A program made the translations under genes and the position numbers. From contig NZ_JAUTXR010000193.1 of NCBI RefSeq assembly GCF_030658505.1, positions 1-41,552 on the forward strand: 41,552 bases of DNA, in the 5' to 3' direction. The stretch comes from Stenotrophomonas raiganjensis (SeqCode). Lineage in GTDB: Bacteria; Pseudomonadota; Gammaproteobacteria; Xanthomonadales; Xanthomonadaceae. Below, in pieces: positions 7,631-15,833 of the stretch. The notes beneath the pieces are model-generated. The model did no database searches, was not told the DNA's origin, and was given only the letters and a program-made list of their open reading frames with translations. Numbering within the stretch: the stretch's first letter is position 1; every line of letters begins with the position of its first letter.

Positions 7631-8920
7631 TCACAGCGACGCTGGCAGCAGGTCGAATGCCAGACTGATACGCGGTCGCGTTCCGTGGTACGGCGTTGTG
7701 TGATGGAGGAACCAGGAGGGGAAGAGCAGCATGTCGCCGCTGCGGGCCACATGACGATGTGCGTGCGGTTCGCCCGCTGTGTCGATGTCCCTGGGGGCAT
7801 GCCCAAACACGAGATCGCCGTCTCCCCTGGCAGAGTTGCCGGCATCGAGGTAAAGCACCCCACTGATGCGGCCGGCGGGATGCAGGTGTGGATCCTGATG
7901 TCCTCCATCGCCATGCAGCACCGTTGCCCAGGCCTGCAGCGTCCATCGTGAAGGCAGGCTCAGTCGCCAGGCGTCGAGGGGGGCGTCAAGCAGGCTGCCG
8001 TGCAGCTGCAGCAGATAATCGTGGAGTGCGTTGCTCACCTGCTGGCCGAATTCGTGGAATGGGCTTGATGGTGCCAGGTCGAGCATCGCACTTTGAAGGC
8101 CGCCAAGAGTGGTTTTTCCCGCAGGCTCCCAGCGCAATGACGGCAACTGCAGCACCGCATCGATCAACGCTGTGGTGTCCAGATCAGTCCTGATCTGCCG
8201 CAGCAGGAGCGGGTAGTCCATCAACCCGAGGGCATCCTGCAGTTTCAGAGCGCATGCGGACAGATAGCGCCCGGCCCAGCAGCGCTGGTCGTGGGGATGT
8301 TCTGAAAGAAGGGTCAGAAAACGTCCATGAGCCGACGCCGCATCACCGCCGCGCAGCAGGGCCATGGCCCAGTCTGCGGCCAGATCGGTGTTTCCGGGAG
8401 AGCCCTGTGCAAGCCGGTGGAACAGATCCAGTGCCAGAGCATGCTGACCCGCTCCGCTGAGGGCGTTGGCCAGGCTGTGCTGGATGCGAGCGTCAGCAGG
8501 CGACTGCGTTGCAGCTCGTTGCAGCCAAGGCAATGCGGCCGCGTGATTACCACGCCGCAGCAGGACAACACCGATGTTGGCGACGGCCGACGTTTCATCT
8601 GGTGCGATCTTCACGATGCGCTGGAAGTCTTCTTCTGCGGCGGTCAGGTCGTCATCATGGGCCAGCAGCGCTGCGCGACGTCGCAAGGCTGGCAGAAAGC
8701 GCGGCTCAAGGCTGAGTACCCGATCAAGCTGCTGCTTCGCGTGTTTCCAGTCGCCGATTTCGATCAGAAGCAGCGCCAATTGGAATGCCAGCCTGGGATG
8801 GGTTTGCGCAAGCTGCTCATCCTGCAGGCGAAGCAGCGCCCGGTCCTTCTCGCCGGATAGAAACAACATGGCGATCTCGCGCTCCAGTTCCACATCAGGG
8901 ATATGGTCCAGTGTTTCCAT
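7631..8920 (-). CDS. TPR protein with C-terminal 2OG-Fe(II) oxygenase domain
   Basis: This 429-aa protein has two parts. Residues about 10-215 are tetratricopeptide repeats, with repeated A-L/A-x-x-x-F-x-R-x-L...P motifs near 60, 95, 130 and 165, so this half probably binds a protein or peptide. Residues about 320-429 match the putative 2OG-Fe(II) oxygenase family (2OG-FeII_Oxy_5). An H-x-D at 341-343 and H-x-H at 345-347 are followed by R-I-S-G-V-L-Y-L, then G-D-M-L-L-F-P-S-W-F-L-H-H (distal His about 406) and R-P-R-I-S-L-A-F with the 2OG arginine. It starts 6 nt after the GT41 stop, with GGGGAG as ribosome binding site, so the two are coupled. It may hydroxylate a partner held by the TPRs. 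Confidence 0.85.
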   Translation of the reverse strand: METLDHIPDVELEREIAMLFLSGEKDRALLRLQDEQLAQTHPRLAFQLALLLIEIGDWKHAKQQLDRVLSLEPRFLPALRRRAALLAHDDDLTAAEEDFQRIVKIAPDETSAVANIGVVLLRRGNHAAALPWLQRAATQSPADARIQHSLANALSGAGQHALALDLFHRLAQGSPGNTDLAADWAMALLRGGDAASAHGRFLTLLSEHPHDQRCWAGRYLSACALKLQDALGLMDYPLLLRQIRTDLDTTALIDAVLQLPSLRWEPAGKTTLGGLQSAMLDLAPSSPFHEFGQQVSNALHDYLLQLHGSLLDAPLDAWRLSLPSRWTLQAWATVLHGDGGHQDPHLHPAGRISGVLYLDAGNSARGDGDLVFGHAPRDIDTAGEPHAHRHVARSGDMLLFPSWFLHHTTPYHGTRPRISLAFDLLPASL

Positions 8921-8926
8921 GGGTGT

Positions 8927-10828
8927 TCACTCCCCCAGCAGGTCTTGATAAAGCGCTTGAAGATCGGTAGCCGCACGTGCTGCCGAATGCAACGCACTGT
9001 CCTTGTTGCGGGCGGTGACCCGCTGGCGGAGTTCTGAAAGCGCAGCCGGGTTACGGAGCAGTGTCACTGCGCGCTGCACATAATCATGGTGTCCGTTGCA
9101 GATCAGTTCGGGCATTCCCAGTTGCCTGTTCACACTGCTCCCCAGTCGCGAAAGCGGTAGCTCTCCGGGGCAGGTCAGCAGTGGCAACCCTGCCGATGCT
9201 GCATCAATCGCAGTCGCACCGGCCTGGTAATTGAATGCATCAAGGAACAGATCGCATGACGCCATGCATTCCAGGTATCGCTCGGCCGGCATCGGCGACA
9301 GCAGGCGAAGCCGGTCGCGGTCTCCCCCGAGCAGGTCCCACGATTGCAGGAATCCGCGGTGTGCCTGTGGTGCCAGGCAGACCAGCAAGAGTGCATCAGG
9401 CACCTCGCGCAGGATCTGCGTCCAGCACTCCAGCAGCGATCTGCTCAGTTTATGGCTGCTATTGAAGCTGGCTGCTACCGGTGATGCATGGGGTAGCTTC
9501 CAGCGTGCACGGTCTCGTCCAGGCGGAGAGTGGGGCTCTGCTGCTGGAAACACGCTGCCAGCCAGGCGAAGTACCCGGTCGGAGAATGGCCATGGGGTGT
9601 CTGCCGGTGCCAGGCTGTGGTCGAGGATGATGCCATCAAGCCATGGCGATTGTTGTCCGGAGAGGTAGCCCAGCCATCCCAGTTGCATGCGCGCTGGTCG
9701 GTATGCCAGAGCTCCAGGCCGACCTCCATACGTTGGACCGTTGAGATCGATGAGAATATCCAGATCCGCTTCGTGCAGTCGCTTTGCCAGCTCAGCGTCG
9801 CTCAGCGCGCCAACATGCTCGATGTGTTCTGCGCCGTTGATGGACGCTGGCTGCCGGCCGGAATCGTACACATGCACTTCGAACCGGCTCCGATCATGCG
9901 CTGCGAAGAATCCGTGCAACAGGGTGCCCACGGTGTGGTGGCGCAGGTCACTGGAAAGGTAGCCGATTCTTGGGCGGCCGTGCCGACGGGCAGCCGCCCG
10001 TGGCAACGGTTGCCGGCCGGCCTGGATCGATGCGGCCGTATGATCCAGCAGCTGCCTGTGCAGGTCGTTGCTCAATGGCAGCGTCGCGAAGGTGAATGGT
10101 TGCGGTATGTCGTCGGCTGTGGGCGTGGTCACGCGCAACTGTGCAATGAGCCGCGCCACGATCCGGTCCGTGGCATCGAACTCGCACAGCTGCGCATGGA
10201 CATGCGCGAGCCAGCACATTACGTCCATACGTGCTGGTTGCAGCGTGTGAAGTTGCGCCAGTACGTCACGTGCGGATTCCCACCTGCCGAGGTGCTGAAG
10301 GCACTGAGCGATGTTGATGAGCTCCATGGGAAGTTGGGCGGCTACAACTTCATAGCTGGTGATCGCCTCCTCGTACCTGCCCGTTTCCTGCAGGGCGAGA
10401 CCCAGCAGGTGGTGGGCCTCAAGAAGGGTGGGATCCAACGCGAGCGCGCGTTGCAGGCTGTCGACAGCAGCCATTTGTTGGCCCGTGCGTTGCTGGAGGT
10501 CACCAAGCAGCATCCATTGCCATGCTTGCGGTTCTGCCGTCGTGATTGCCTGGCGTGCGGGTTCAAGCGCCTCTCCCGCACGATGGCTGTCACGCAGGCA
10601 GATCGCAAGAGGGGCGCGTGCCGGTTGCCAGGCGGTGGATGCGGGATGGATCTGCTGGAACAGTACTGCGGCTTCTTGTGCGTAGCCGAGTTGCATCATG
10701 CAAAGCGCTGCGTCGTAGCGAAGAACATCGTCAGACGGATCCAGCAGCAGTGCTCGCCTGTAGTGCGGGAGGGCGTCATCCAGCCGAGCTGCATGGTGAT
10801 AACGGCGAGCCTCAGCGGCCTCATTCAC
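8927..10828 (-). CDS. TPR-containing GT41 (SPINDLY/OGT-like) glycosyltransferase
   Basis: This 633-aa protein has N-terminal TPRs (residues about 1-215) followed by a GT41 catalytic region of the O-GlcNAc transferase/SPINDLY type. The catalytic half begins at R-P-R-I-G-Y-L-S-S-D-L-R-H-H-T-V-G near 285. It carries D-I-L-I-D-L-N-G-P-T, the P-A-R-M-Q-L-G-W-L-G-Y substrate strand, F-N-S-S-H-K-L-S and a C-terminal nucleotide-sugar region (F-N-Y-Q-A-G-A-T-A-I-D...A-G-L-P-L-L-T). Family members put GlcNAc or fucose on Ser/Thr of proteins. The start is GTG at 10828, supported by GGAGG 6 nt upstream, and it overlaps the methyltransferase stop by 8 nt. The acceptor is unknown; a product of this cluster or a surface protein are both possible. 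Confidence 0.9.
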   Translation of the reverse strand: MNEAAEARRYHHAARLDDALPHYRRALLLDPSDDVLRYDAALCMMQLGYAQEAAVLFQQIHPASTAWQPARAPLAICLRDSHRAGEALEPARQAITTAEPQAWQWMLLGDLQQRTGQQMAAVDSLQRALALDPTLLEAHHLLGLALQETGRYEEAITSYEVVAAQLPMELINIAQCLQHLGRWESARDVLAQLHTLQPARMDVMCWLAHVHAQLCEFDATDRIVARLIAQLRVTTPTADDIPQPFTFATLPLSNDLHRQLLDHTAASIQAGRQPLPRAAARRHGRPRIGYLSSDLRHHTVGTLLHGFFAAHDRSRFEVHVYDSGRQPASINGAEHIEHVGALSDAELAKRLHEADLDILIDLNGPTYGGRPGALAYRPARMQLGWLGYLSGQQSPWLDGIILDHSLAPADTPWPFSDRVLRLAGSVFPAAEPHSPPGRDRARWKLPHASPVAASFNSSHKLSRSLLECWTQILREVPDALLLVCLAPQAHRGFLQSWDLLGGDRDRLRLLSPMPAERYLECMASCDLFLDAFNYQAGATAIDAASAGLPLLTCPGELPLSRLGSSVNRQLGMPELICNGHHDYVQRAVTLLRNPAALSELRQRVTARNKDSALHSAARAATDLQALYQDLLGE

Positions 10829-11795
10829 GTACTGCCTCCAACGCCCAGCCCATGTTCACCCCGCGATACATCAGAGGTTCAAATCCTGAATACATGCCAT
10901 GGTCACCCAATGCGTCCGCCAGGCGCTTCATATCGTCCTCGCTTCGGGTCGCCCGCATGAGCTCCTGCAGGCGAGCGGCTTCCTCTGCAAGCAGGGCACG
11001 ACCACTCTGAAGTCGCCGCAGGGCGGTCGATGGATCCTTCGCGGCGGGGCCCAGCGCGTCCTGCAGAATGCCGACGCTCCGGCCCAGGACCGGCAGATCC
11101 CGCTCCGCTAGGGCACGGTCGACAAGCGCGCCTGCCGCATCGTTGAAAGCCAGGCGGGATTGCTCCGCAGTTTTGCTCCCCGAAAGGAAGGAGGGGCCAC
11201 TGGCCTTGGCCGCGTACAGTACCTTGATCACTTGTTCAGCCCGATCAAAGATGCCGTCGCTCCGCAGTACATCGGCGATGGCCTGGGCTTGACGCGATGA
11301 GATGCGCGCGATTTCGCTGTTCGTGCTGTGCAGGATCCACGCGATTCGCCCTCCAGGCCCGATCAGCCGGGAAAACTCCTGAAGTGCTGGGCCCTGAGCT
11401 GCATACTCGAATGCATACTGCGATGCCAGAAGGTCCACACTACCGTCTGCCAGCGGAATGGCGTGCATCGGCGTACGAGGCAGGAAGGTGATTCCGGAGA
11501 AAAGCTCTCTGCCATTGGCGACATTCGAGCGGGGGTCGACATCGGCCAGGTCGGTGCCCACCACTTGAAGATCGGGGCGGAACCGATGGATCAAGAGGGC
11601 GATGGCGCCGTTGCCGGTGCCAACGTCAAGCACACGCGCGCCTTGTGGCAGAACCGCGGCGTTGCGCTCCCAGAAGAGACGCAGTTCGCCGTCGTAGTTT
11701 CCTTCGATGCCGTGACTGCACGAATGAAGTACGCCGGTGCGCCAGAGCTGGGTCCAGTGCGCTGCCTGCGGGAAGGAGTGGGGATCTGCGCTCAT
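10821..11795 (-). CDS. Class I SAM-dependent methyltransferase
   Basis: This 324-aa protein has a Rossmann methyltransferase core. Motif I is V-L-D-V-G-T-G-N-G at residues 55-63, the ribose-binding acidic strand V-V-G-T-D-L-A-D is near 78-85, and D-G-S-V-D-L-L-A-S-Q-Y-A-F-E-Y matches the post-motif region. The last 150 residues are mostly charged helix, unlike a minimal methyltransferase, and may bind the substrate or partner enzymes. The frame is open to 11915. The ATG at 11795 is chosen because GGAAG lies 7 nt upstream; the ATG at 11816 has no ribosome binding site. The next gene overlaps it by 8 nt, so it heads the modifying-enzyme transcript. Confidence 0.8.
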   Translation of the reverse strand: MSADPHSFPQAAHWTQLWRTGVLHSCSHGIEGNYDGELRLFWERNAAVLPQGARVLDVGTGNGAIALLIHRFRPDLQVVGTDLADVDPRSNVANGRELFSGITFLPRTPMHAIPLADGSVDLLASQYAFEYAAQGPALQEFSRLIGPGGRIAWILHSTNSEIARISSRQAQAIADVLRSDGIFDRAEQVIKVLYAAKASGPSFLSGSKTAEQSRLAFNDAAGALVDRALAERDLPVLGRSVGILQDALGPAAKDPSTALRRLQSGRALLAEEAARLQELMRATRSEDDMKRLADALGDHGMYSGFEPLMYRGVNMGWALEAVRE

Positions 11796-11881
11796 TGCGG
11801 CGCTTCCGTCATGCATTGTGGCGGGGCCCGATGCACAGGTAATGCACATCATGGGAAGTTGACGCAGTTGCAAGACTGCCC

Positions 11882-11913
11882 AAAAGCAGCGACCCGCACA
11901 AGCGGGTCGCTGC
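11882..11913 (-). terminator. Intrinsic terminator after the TonB-dependent receptor gene
   Basis: A perfect 12-bp stem (GCAGCGACCCGC at 11886-11897 with its complement at 11902-11913) and a 4-nt loop are followed on the minus strand by TTTT. It lies 21 nt after the receptor stop. The receptor message therefore probably ends here, and the methyltransferase group has its own promoter or depends on readthrough. Confidence 0.8.
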
Positions 11914-11934
11914 ACTACTGCTGACAGGCGTGGA

Positions 11935-14586
11935 TCAGAAGTTCTGTTCGTAACGCATGTACGGGGTACGGCCCCAGATGTTGTACAGGCTGTTGTCGTA
12001 ATACGGGAAGGAGTTCAGTGCATCGTTGAACGGCGGCAGCTTGTTGCCGACATTGCGGACGCCCAGAGTCACCTTGCCCTTCCACGGCGCATTCCAGGTC
12101 AACTGCAGATCATTGGTGATCCAGCTCGGCAGGCGCGTGTCTTCCGAACCGCTCTTGCCGATGTAGTTGGTGATCGCCGCAATGCTGACGTCGCCGTAGC
12201 TCCAGCCCAGGGTGAACTGCGCGCGATCCTTCGGATAGCCGCCGGTGCCCAGCAGTTCAACCTTGTCATTGATGATCGAGGTTTCGGTGAATTCGATCTG
12301 GTGGGCCCAGTTCAGCCTTGCCATCAGGTCCCCGTAGGTGCCCAGGCTCTGGCGGAAGTTCAACTCGGCGTCGATACCACGGACCTTCTTCGAAGCACCG
12401 TTGTCGATCGGCAGCTTGATCTGGAACGGGATGCCCGGCAGTACTGCGCCATTCGGTGCAGTGATGTCCGGACCACGATCAACGCCATAGCCGGGCTGGC
12501 CTGCGTCGCCGTAGCGCCATGCCAGCGGACGCGGCACCGAAGTGATCACGTTGTCGATCTGCACATCGTAGTAGTCGACTGCCATCGACAGTGCTTCGGT
12601 CGGGCTGAACACGAAGCCGACATTCCAGTTCTTCGATTCCTCCGGCTTCAGATTGCGGTTCGAGGAAACCAGCCACTGGTACTGGCTGCTGGTGCTGCAG
12701 GGATCAACCGGGTACGGCTGGTAACCGGTATTGCCGGTCGAAGCGCGGACGGCGGACAAGGCCTTGCATGCCAGTTCGTCGCCGCCGTTGTGGCCGATGG
12801 CACTCAGGACCGGGCTGTTCAGGTTGGTCGTGGAGTTGGAGCCGTACATGTCATCCAGGGTCGGAGCACGGAAGCCCTTACCCCAAGAGCCACGAACCAG
12901 CAGCGAGTCGATCGGACGGAACTCCAGCGATACGCGCGGCGAGAACTTGCTGCCCAGATCGTTGTAGCTGTCATAGCGGCCCGCCACAGTGGCGGTCAGG
13001 CTGCTGAACAGCGGGATCAGGGTTTCGAAGTAGCCTGCGTAGTAGGAGCGCTCACCACCCGTACCTGCACCTGCCGAGCCGAACACGTTGCCCGCGGCGC
13101 TCTGTGCGTCGTAGGCCATGGATAGGCGGTCATCGCGGTACTCGAAGCCGGTCACGAAGCTGACGGCGCCGGCGGGCATCTGGAACAGGTCGAAGGAGAT
13201 GTTGCCGTCGGCCGAGACCGTGCGCTGTTCCGATTCCACGTACACGGTGTGTGCGATCTTCGGAGCCGCAGCGGCCACGCTCGGATGGGTGGGATCGAAC
13301 GGGTTGTACTCGCCCGAATCAACCATGTCCTGCAGGATGCTGCCGATGCCGTAGTTGTAGTTCACCGAGCTCTGGCGGACACGGCCATGGCCAACACCGA
13401 CTTCCCAGTCGGCACCGCCGAACAGGTCCAGCGTACCGCGCAGGCCGAAGTTGAAATCGCGATAGGTATCGCGACGGACGGCATCACGGGTACCCAGCGG
13501 GGTGAACCGGTAGGACAGAACGCCGTCCTCGCCAAACGGATTGAATGGATTGTTGGCTGCGATGGTCAGCGGACGGCCGCCGCCGGCGTTGTCGACCGGG
13601 GCCGACGCATAAACGCCAACGCTCTTGGTATCCGACGCAATTGCACGGAAGAAGAACGAGGTGTTGTCGGTCAGCTGGTAGTTGCCGTTCAGCAGCAGCG
13701 AGTCACGCGACATCGAGGCTTCGTTGGCCGAGGTCGCGCCGTGGTCGAAGCCGCAGCGGGTCGGGCTGATGCGGACGCTGTTCTCGAAGGTGTCGCAGTT
13801 GGCGACGCTGGCGCTGCCGGTGCGGGCGCCGGAGAAGGTCGCGCTCGAGTTGTACGGGCTGAGGCCCCAGGTCAGCCCTGCATCAGTGACGTATTTCTTG
13901 ATGTCACGGTTGTACATCAACTCGCGTTCCTGATGGTCGATCACGAACGTCAAGTTGCCACGGTCGGAGCTGATGCCACCGGACAGGCTGCCGGTGCGAC
14001 CGGCCGGGCCGATTTCAGGATTTTCATAGCCGACGCTGAAGCCCAGGCCTTCATAATCCTTACGCAGGATCACGTTGACCACGCCGCCGATGGCATCCGA
14101 ACCGTACACTGCACCTGCGCCTTCGCGCAGGATTTCAATGCGCTCGACGGCGGCCGTCGGAATCAGGTTGATGTTCTGCGCACCGCCACCGAGGGTCGGC
14201 GAAGACGTCATGCGACGGCCGTCCAGCAGGACCAGCGTGTACTCAGAGCCGAGGCCGCGCAGGCTGATGGTGGCTGCGGAACCGGTTGCCGAGCCCGACG
14301 ACTCACGGGTGGAACCGAACGAGTTGTAGATGTTGTTGCGGAGGAAGTCCGCGACCGAGATTTCGCCGGAAGTTTCGATGTCCTGGCGGGAAATCACACT
14401 GACCGGGCTGGGGCCTTCAACATCCGTGCGCTTGATGCGCGAACCGGTTACTTCGATACGGTCGAGCTGGGTCGTACCCGCCTGCCCTGACTTCCCTTCC
14501 TGGGCACTGGCGGTAGCCGCCGTACCGGCACTTGCGATCAGCGCGAGGACAACTGCATCGCGCAGCTTGCTGGTCTTGCTGTTCAT
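11935..14586 (-). CDS. TonB-dependent outer-membrane receptor
   Basis: This 883-aa protein has a signal peptide (basic start, hydrophobic A-V-V-L-A-L-I-A-S-A-G, A-S-A-Q cleavage site). The plug domain (about residues 35-165) contains I-E-V-T-G-S-R-I-K-R, S-L-R-G-L-G-S-E-Y-T-L-V-L-L-D-G-R-R and R-I-E-I-L-R-E-G-A-G-A-V-Y-G-S-D-A-I-G-G-V-V-N. A 22-strand barrel region follows and ends in the aromatic Y-M-R-Y-E-Q-N-F needed for outer-membrane insertion. The start is the ATG at 14586 with GGAGAG 7 nt before it; an in-frame TTG at 14601 is less likely. It lacks a FecA-type N-terminal signalling extension, and no sigma/anti-sigma pair is adjacent. The ligand is unknown. A terminator separates it from the modifying enzymes, which are nevertheless on the same strand. 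Confidence 0.95.
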   Translation of the reverse strand: MNSKTSKLRDAVVLALIASAGTAATASAQEGKSGQAGTTQLDRIEVTGSRIKRTDVEGPSPVSVISRQDIETSGEISVADFLRNNIYNSFGSTRESSGSATGSAATISLRGLGSEYTLVLLDGRRMTSSPTLGGGAQNINLIPTAAVERIEILREGAGAVYGSDAIGGVVNVILRKDYEGLGFSVGYENPEIGPAGRTGSLSGGISSDRGNLTFVIDHQERELMYNRDIKKYVTDAGLTWGLSPYNSSATFSGARTGSASVANCDTFENSVRISPTRCGFDHGATSANEASMSRDSLLLNGNYQLTDNTSFFFRAIASDTKSVGVYASAPVDNAGGGRPLTIAANNPFNPFGEDGVLSYRFTPLGTRDAVRRDTYRDFNFGLRGTLDLFGGADWEVGVGHGRVRQSSVNYNYGIGSILQDMVDSGEYNPFDPTHPSVAAAAPKIAHTVYVESEQRTVSADGNISFDLFQMPAGAVSFVTGFEYRDDRLSMAYDAQSAAGNVFGSAGAGTGGERSYYAGYFETLIPLFSSLTATVAGRYDSYNDLGSKFSPRVSLEFRPIDSLLVRGSWGKGFRAPTLDDMYGSNSTTNLNSPVLSAIGHNGGDELACKALSAVRASTGNTGYQPYPVDPCSTSSQYQWLVSSNRNLKPEESKNWNVGFVFSPTEALSMAVDYYDVQIDNVITSVPRPLAWRYGDAGQPGYGVDRGPDITAPNGAVLPGIPFQIKLPIDNGASKKVRGIDAELNFRQSLGTYGDLMARLNWAHQIEFTETSIINDKVELLGTGGYPKDRAQFTLGWSYGDVSIAAITNYIGKSGSEDTRLPSWITNDLQLTWNAPWKGKVTLGVRNVGNKLPPFNDALNSFPYYDNSLYNIWGRTPYMRYEQNF

Positions 14587-14868
14587 TGGCTCTCTCTCCA
14601 AGGATTCTTGGTGGTGCTGCTGAGTGCTTCACGCGGGAGGCGAAAGGCGCCACCAAAACACGTGAAGCTGAGCCGATACTAACTGCCCTTTTCCAATAAT
14701 TAAAGGGCTGTTAATGACTTGTATGAAATAGATGAAGGCAGGCCTCGGACTGGCTTCGTGCCGCAGCCGCAATGCCTAGTGTGACGGGCGTTCAGCGCGT
14801 TGACCCAACGACTCGCAGCCGTTGGGCCTGGCGACCATGCGGGGCCGTATGCTGCGCCGCAGCTGGAG
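14587..14868 (-). promoter_or_regulatory. Intergenic leader of the receptor gene, with AT-rich inverted repeat
   Basis: This 282-bp gap before the receptor gene contains an AT-rich patch at about 14680-14735, unusual for this genome, where the receptor promoter probably lies. Within it GCCCTTT (14685-14691) and AAAGGGC (14702-14708) form a 7-bp inverted repeat around a 10-nt centre, a plausible regulator site. A second repeat, CCCAACG/CGTTGGG (14804-14826), follows the upstream gene and has no U-tract. No -35/-10 pair stands out and I see no small ORF worth calling. Confidence 0.35.
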
Positions 14869-15717
14869 TTACAGGTCCTGTTCGTAGCGGACGTACGGCA
14901 CGGTGCCGTCGTCGTTGCTTTCATTGCGCGGCGAGAACGGATTCTTGCCGCGGCTGATCACGTTCTCGGCGCCTACGGTGAGCTGGCCGGACCACGGGGT
15001 GCGCCAGGTCAGGCCGATACCCAGGCCTTCCCACTTGCCGGGCTTGCCCGGTACGTCCACGACGCGGCCGATGATGCTGCCGGTGAAGTTGCCGTAGCCG
15101 GCGCCGATGCTCAGGCTCTTGCTGTCCCAGCGGTCGACCAGGGCCGGCGAAGCATCGGCCAGTGGCACCAGGCGGGCCTTGGCATAAGTACCGGCGATGG
15201 AGACGAAGCCTTCGCGGCCGATGTTCTTCTGCGCGAACACGGTCAGGTCGTTCTGCTCGGCACGCAGCGAAGGAGTCTTGTTGGGGCCTGCCAGCCAGGC
15301 CGGCAGGGTTTCACGGCCGGCGCCGGCAGTGATGCCCAGGCGGCTGTTGCCACGGTTCAGCGCTGCGGTGCCGGTGAAGCGACGGCTGTTGAGGTCATCC
15401 TCGTCGCCGAGGCTGGCCAGCATGCAGTGACTGGCCAGGCCGCTCATGCTGGTTCCGCTGCTGCTGTTGCAGAGCAGGCCGAGCGAATCGCCCGAGGACA
15501 GGCCGAAGGCCGCATCCAGCGAGTTGCGGCCGAAGTGCCAGCGGGCGCCAGCCGCCTGTTCGCCGGTGGGCTCCAGGTACAGCAGGGCCTCGACCTTGCC
15601 GCTGCCCTTGTTCCACACCGGCAGTACGGTCCGGGTGTCCTTGCTCTGCGCATGCACGCCCGTGATCGCGCCAAGGGCGATCATCAGGGCCAGCGGTAGA
15701 CGCAGGAAGGTACGCAT
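14869..15717 (-). CDS. Exported barrel-like protein with a TonB-receptor-like C-terminus
   Basis: I do not recognise the family of this 282-aa protein. It has a clear signal peptide (M-R-T-F-L-R-L-P-L-A-L-M-I-A-L-G, G-V-H-A-Q cleavage site). The mature part is rich in alternating G/S/T strands, suggesting a beta-barrel. Its end, G-Q-L-T-V-G-A-E-N-V...Y-V-R-Y-E-Q-D-L, closely mirrors the last strands of the neighbouring receptor (G-K-V-T-L-G-V-R-N-V...Y-M-R-Y-E-Q-N-F). It has no plug domain. Two cysteines (L-L-C-N and S-H-C-M-L) could form a disulfide. It precedes the receptor on the same strand with a 282-bp gap. It could be a small barrel partner of the receptor or a shortened relative of it. 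Confidence 0.75.
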   Translation of the reverse strand: MRTFLRLPLALMIALGAITGVHAQSKDTRTVLPVWNKGSGKVEALLYLEPTGEQAAGARWHFGRNSLDAAFGLSSGDSLGLLCNSSSGTSMSGLASHCMLASLGDEDDLNSRRFTGTAALNRGNSRLGITAGAGRETLPAWLAGPNKTPSLRAEQNDLTVFAQKNIGREGFVSIAGTYAKARLVPLADASPALVDRWDSKSLSIGAGYGNFTGSIIGRVVDVPGKPGKWEGLGIGLTWRTPWSGQLTVGAENVISRGKNPFSPRNESNDDGTVPYVRYEQDL

Positions 15718-15747
15718 CGGACCAGTTCAGACAGGGACGGACAGCGG

Positions 15748-15771
15748 AAGTTCCCGTGGGCACGGGAACTT
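15748..15771. promoter_or_regulatory. 24-bp palindrome at the predicted transcription start
   Basis: AAGTTCCCGTG and its complement flank two bases, giving a perfect 11-bp inverted repeat. It lies immediately downstream of the predicted -10 box and about 30 nt before the start codon of the barrel-like protein. It could be an operator or a 5' RNA hairpin. Confidence 0.5.
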
Positions 15772-15772
15772 G

Positions 15773-15801
15773 ATCCTAGGGTGTTTATGAATTCTTAACA
15801 A
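15773..15801 (-). promoter_or_regulatory. Predicted sigma-70 promoter of the barrel-like gene
   Basis: On the minus strand TTGTTA (15796-15801) and TAGGAT (15773-15778) are separated by exactly 17 nt; each matches 4 of 6 consensus positions. The predicted start falls at the palindrome just downstream. Confidence 0.5.
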
Positions 15802-15833
15802 GCCTTGATCCCCCCAGATGCAAGACAAGCCGT

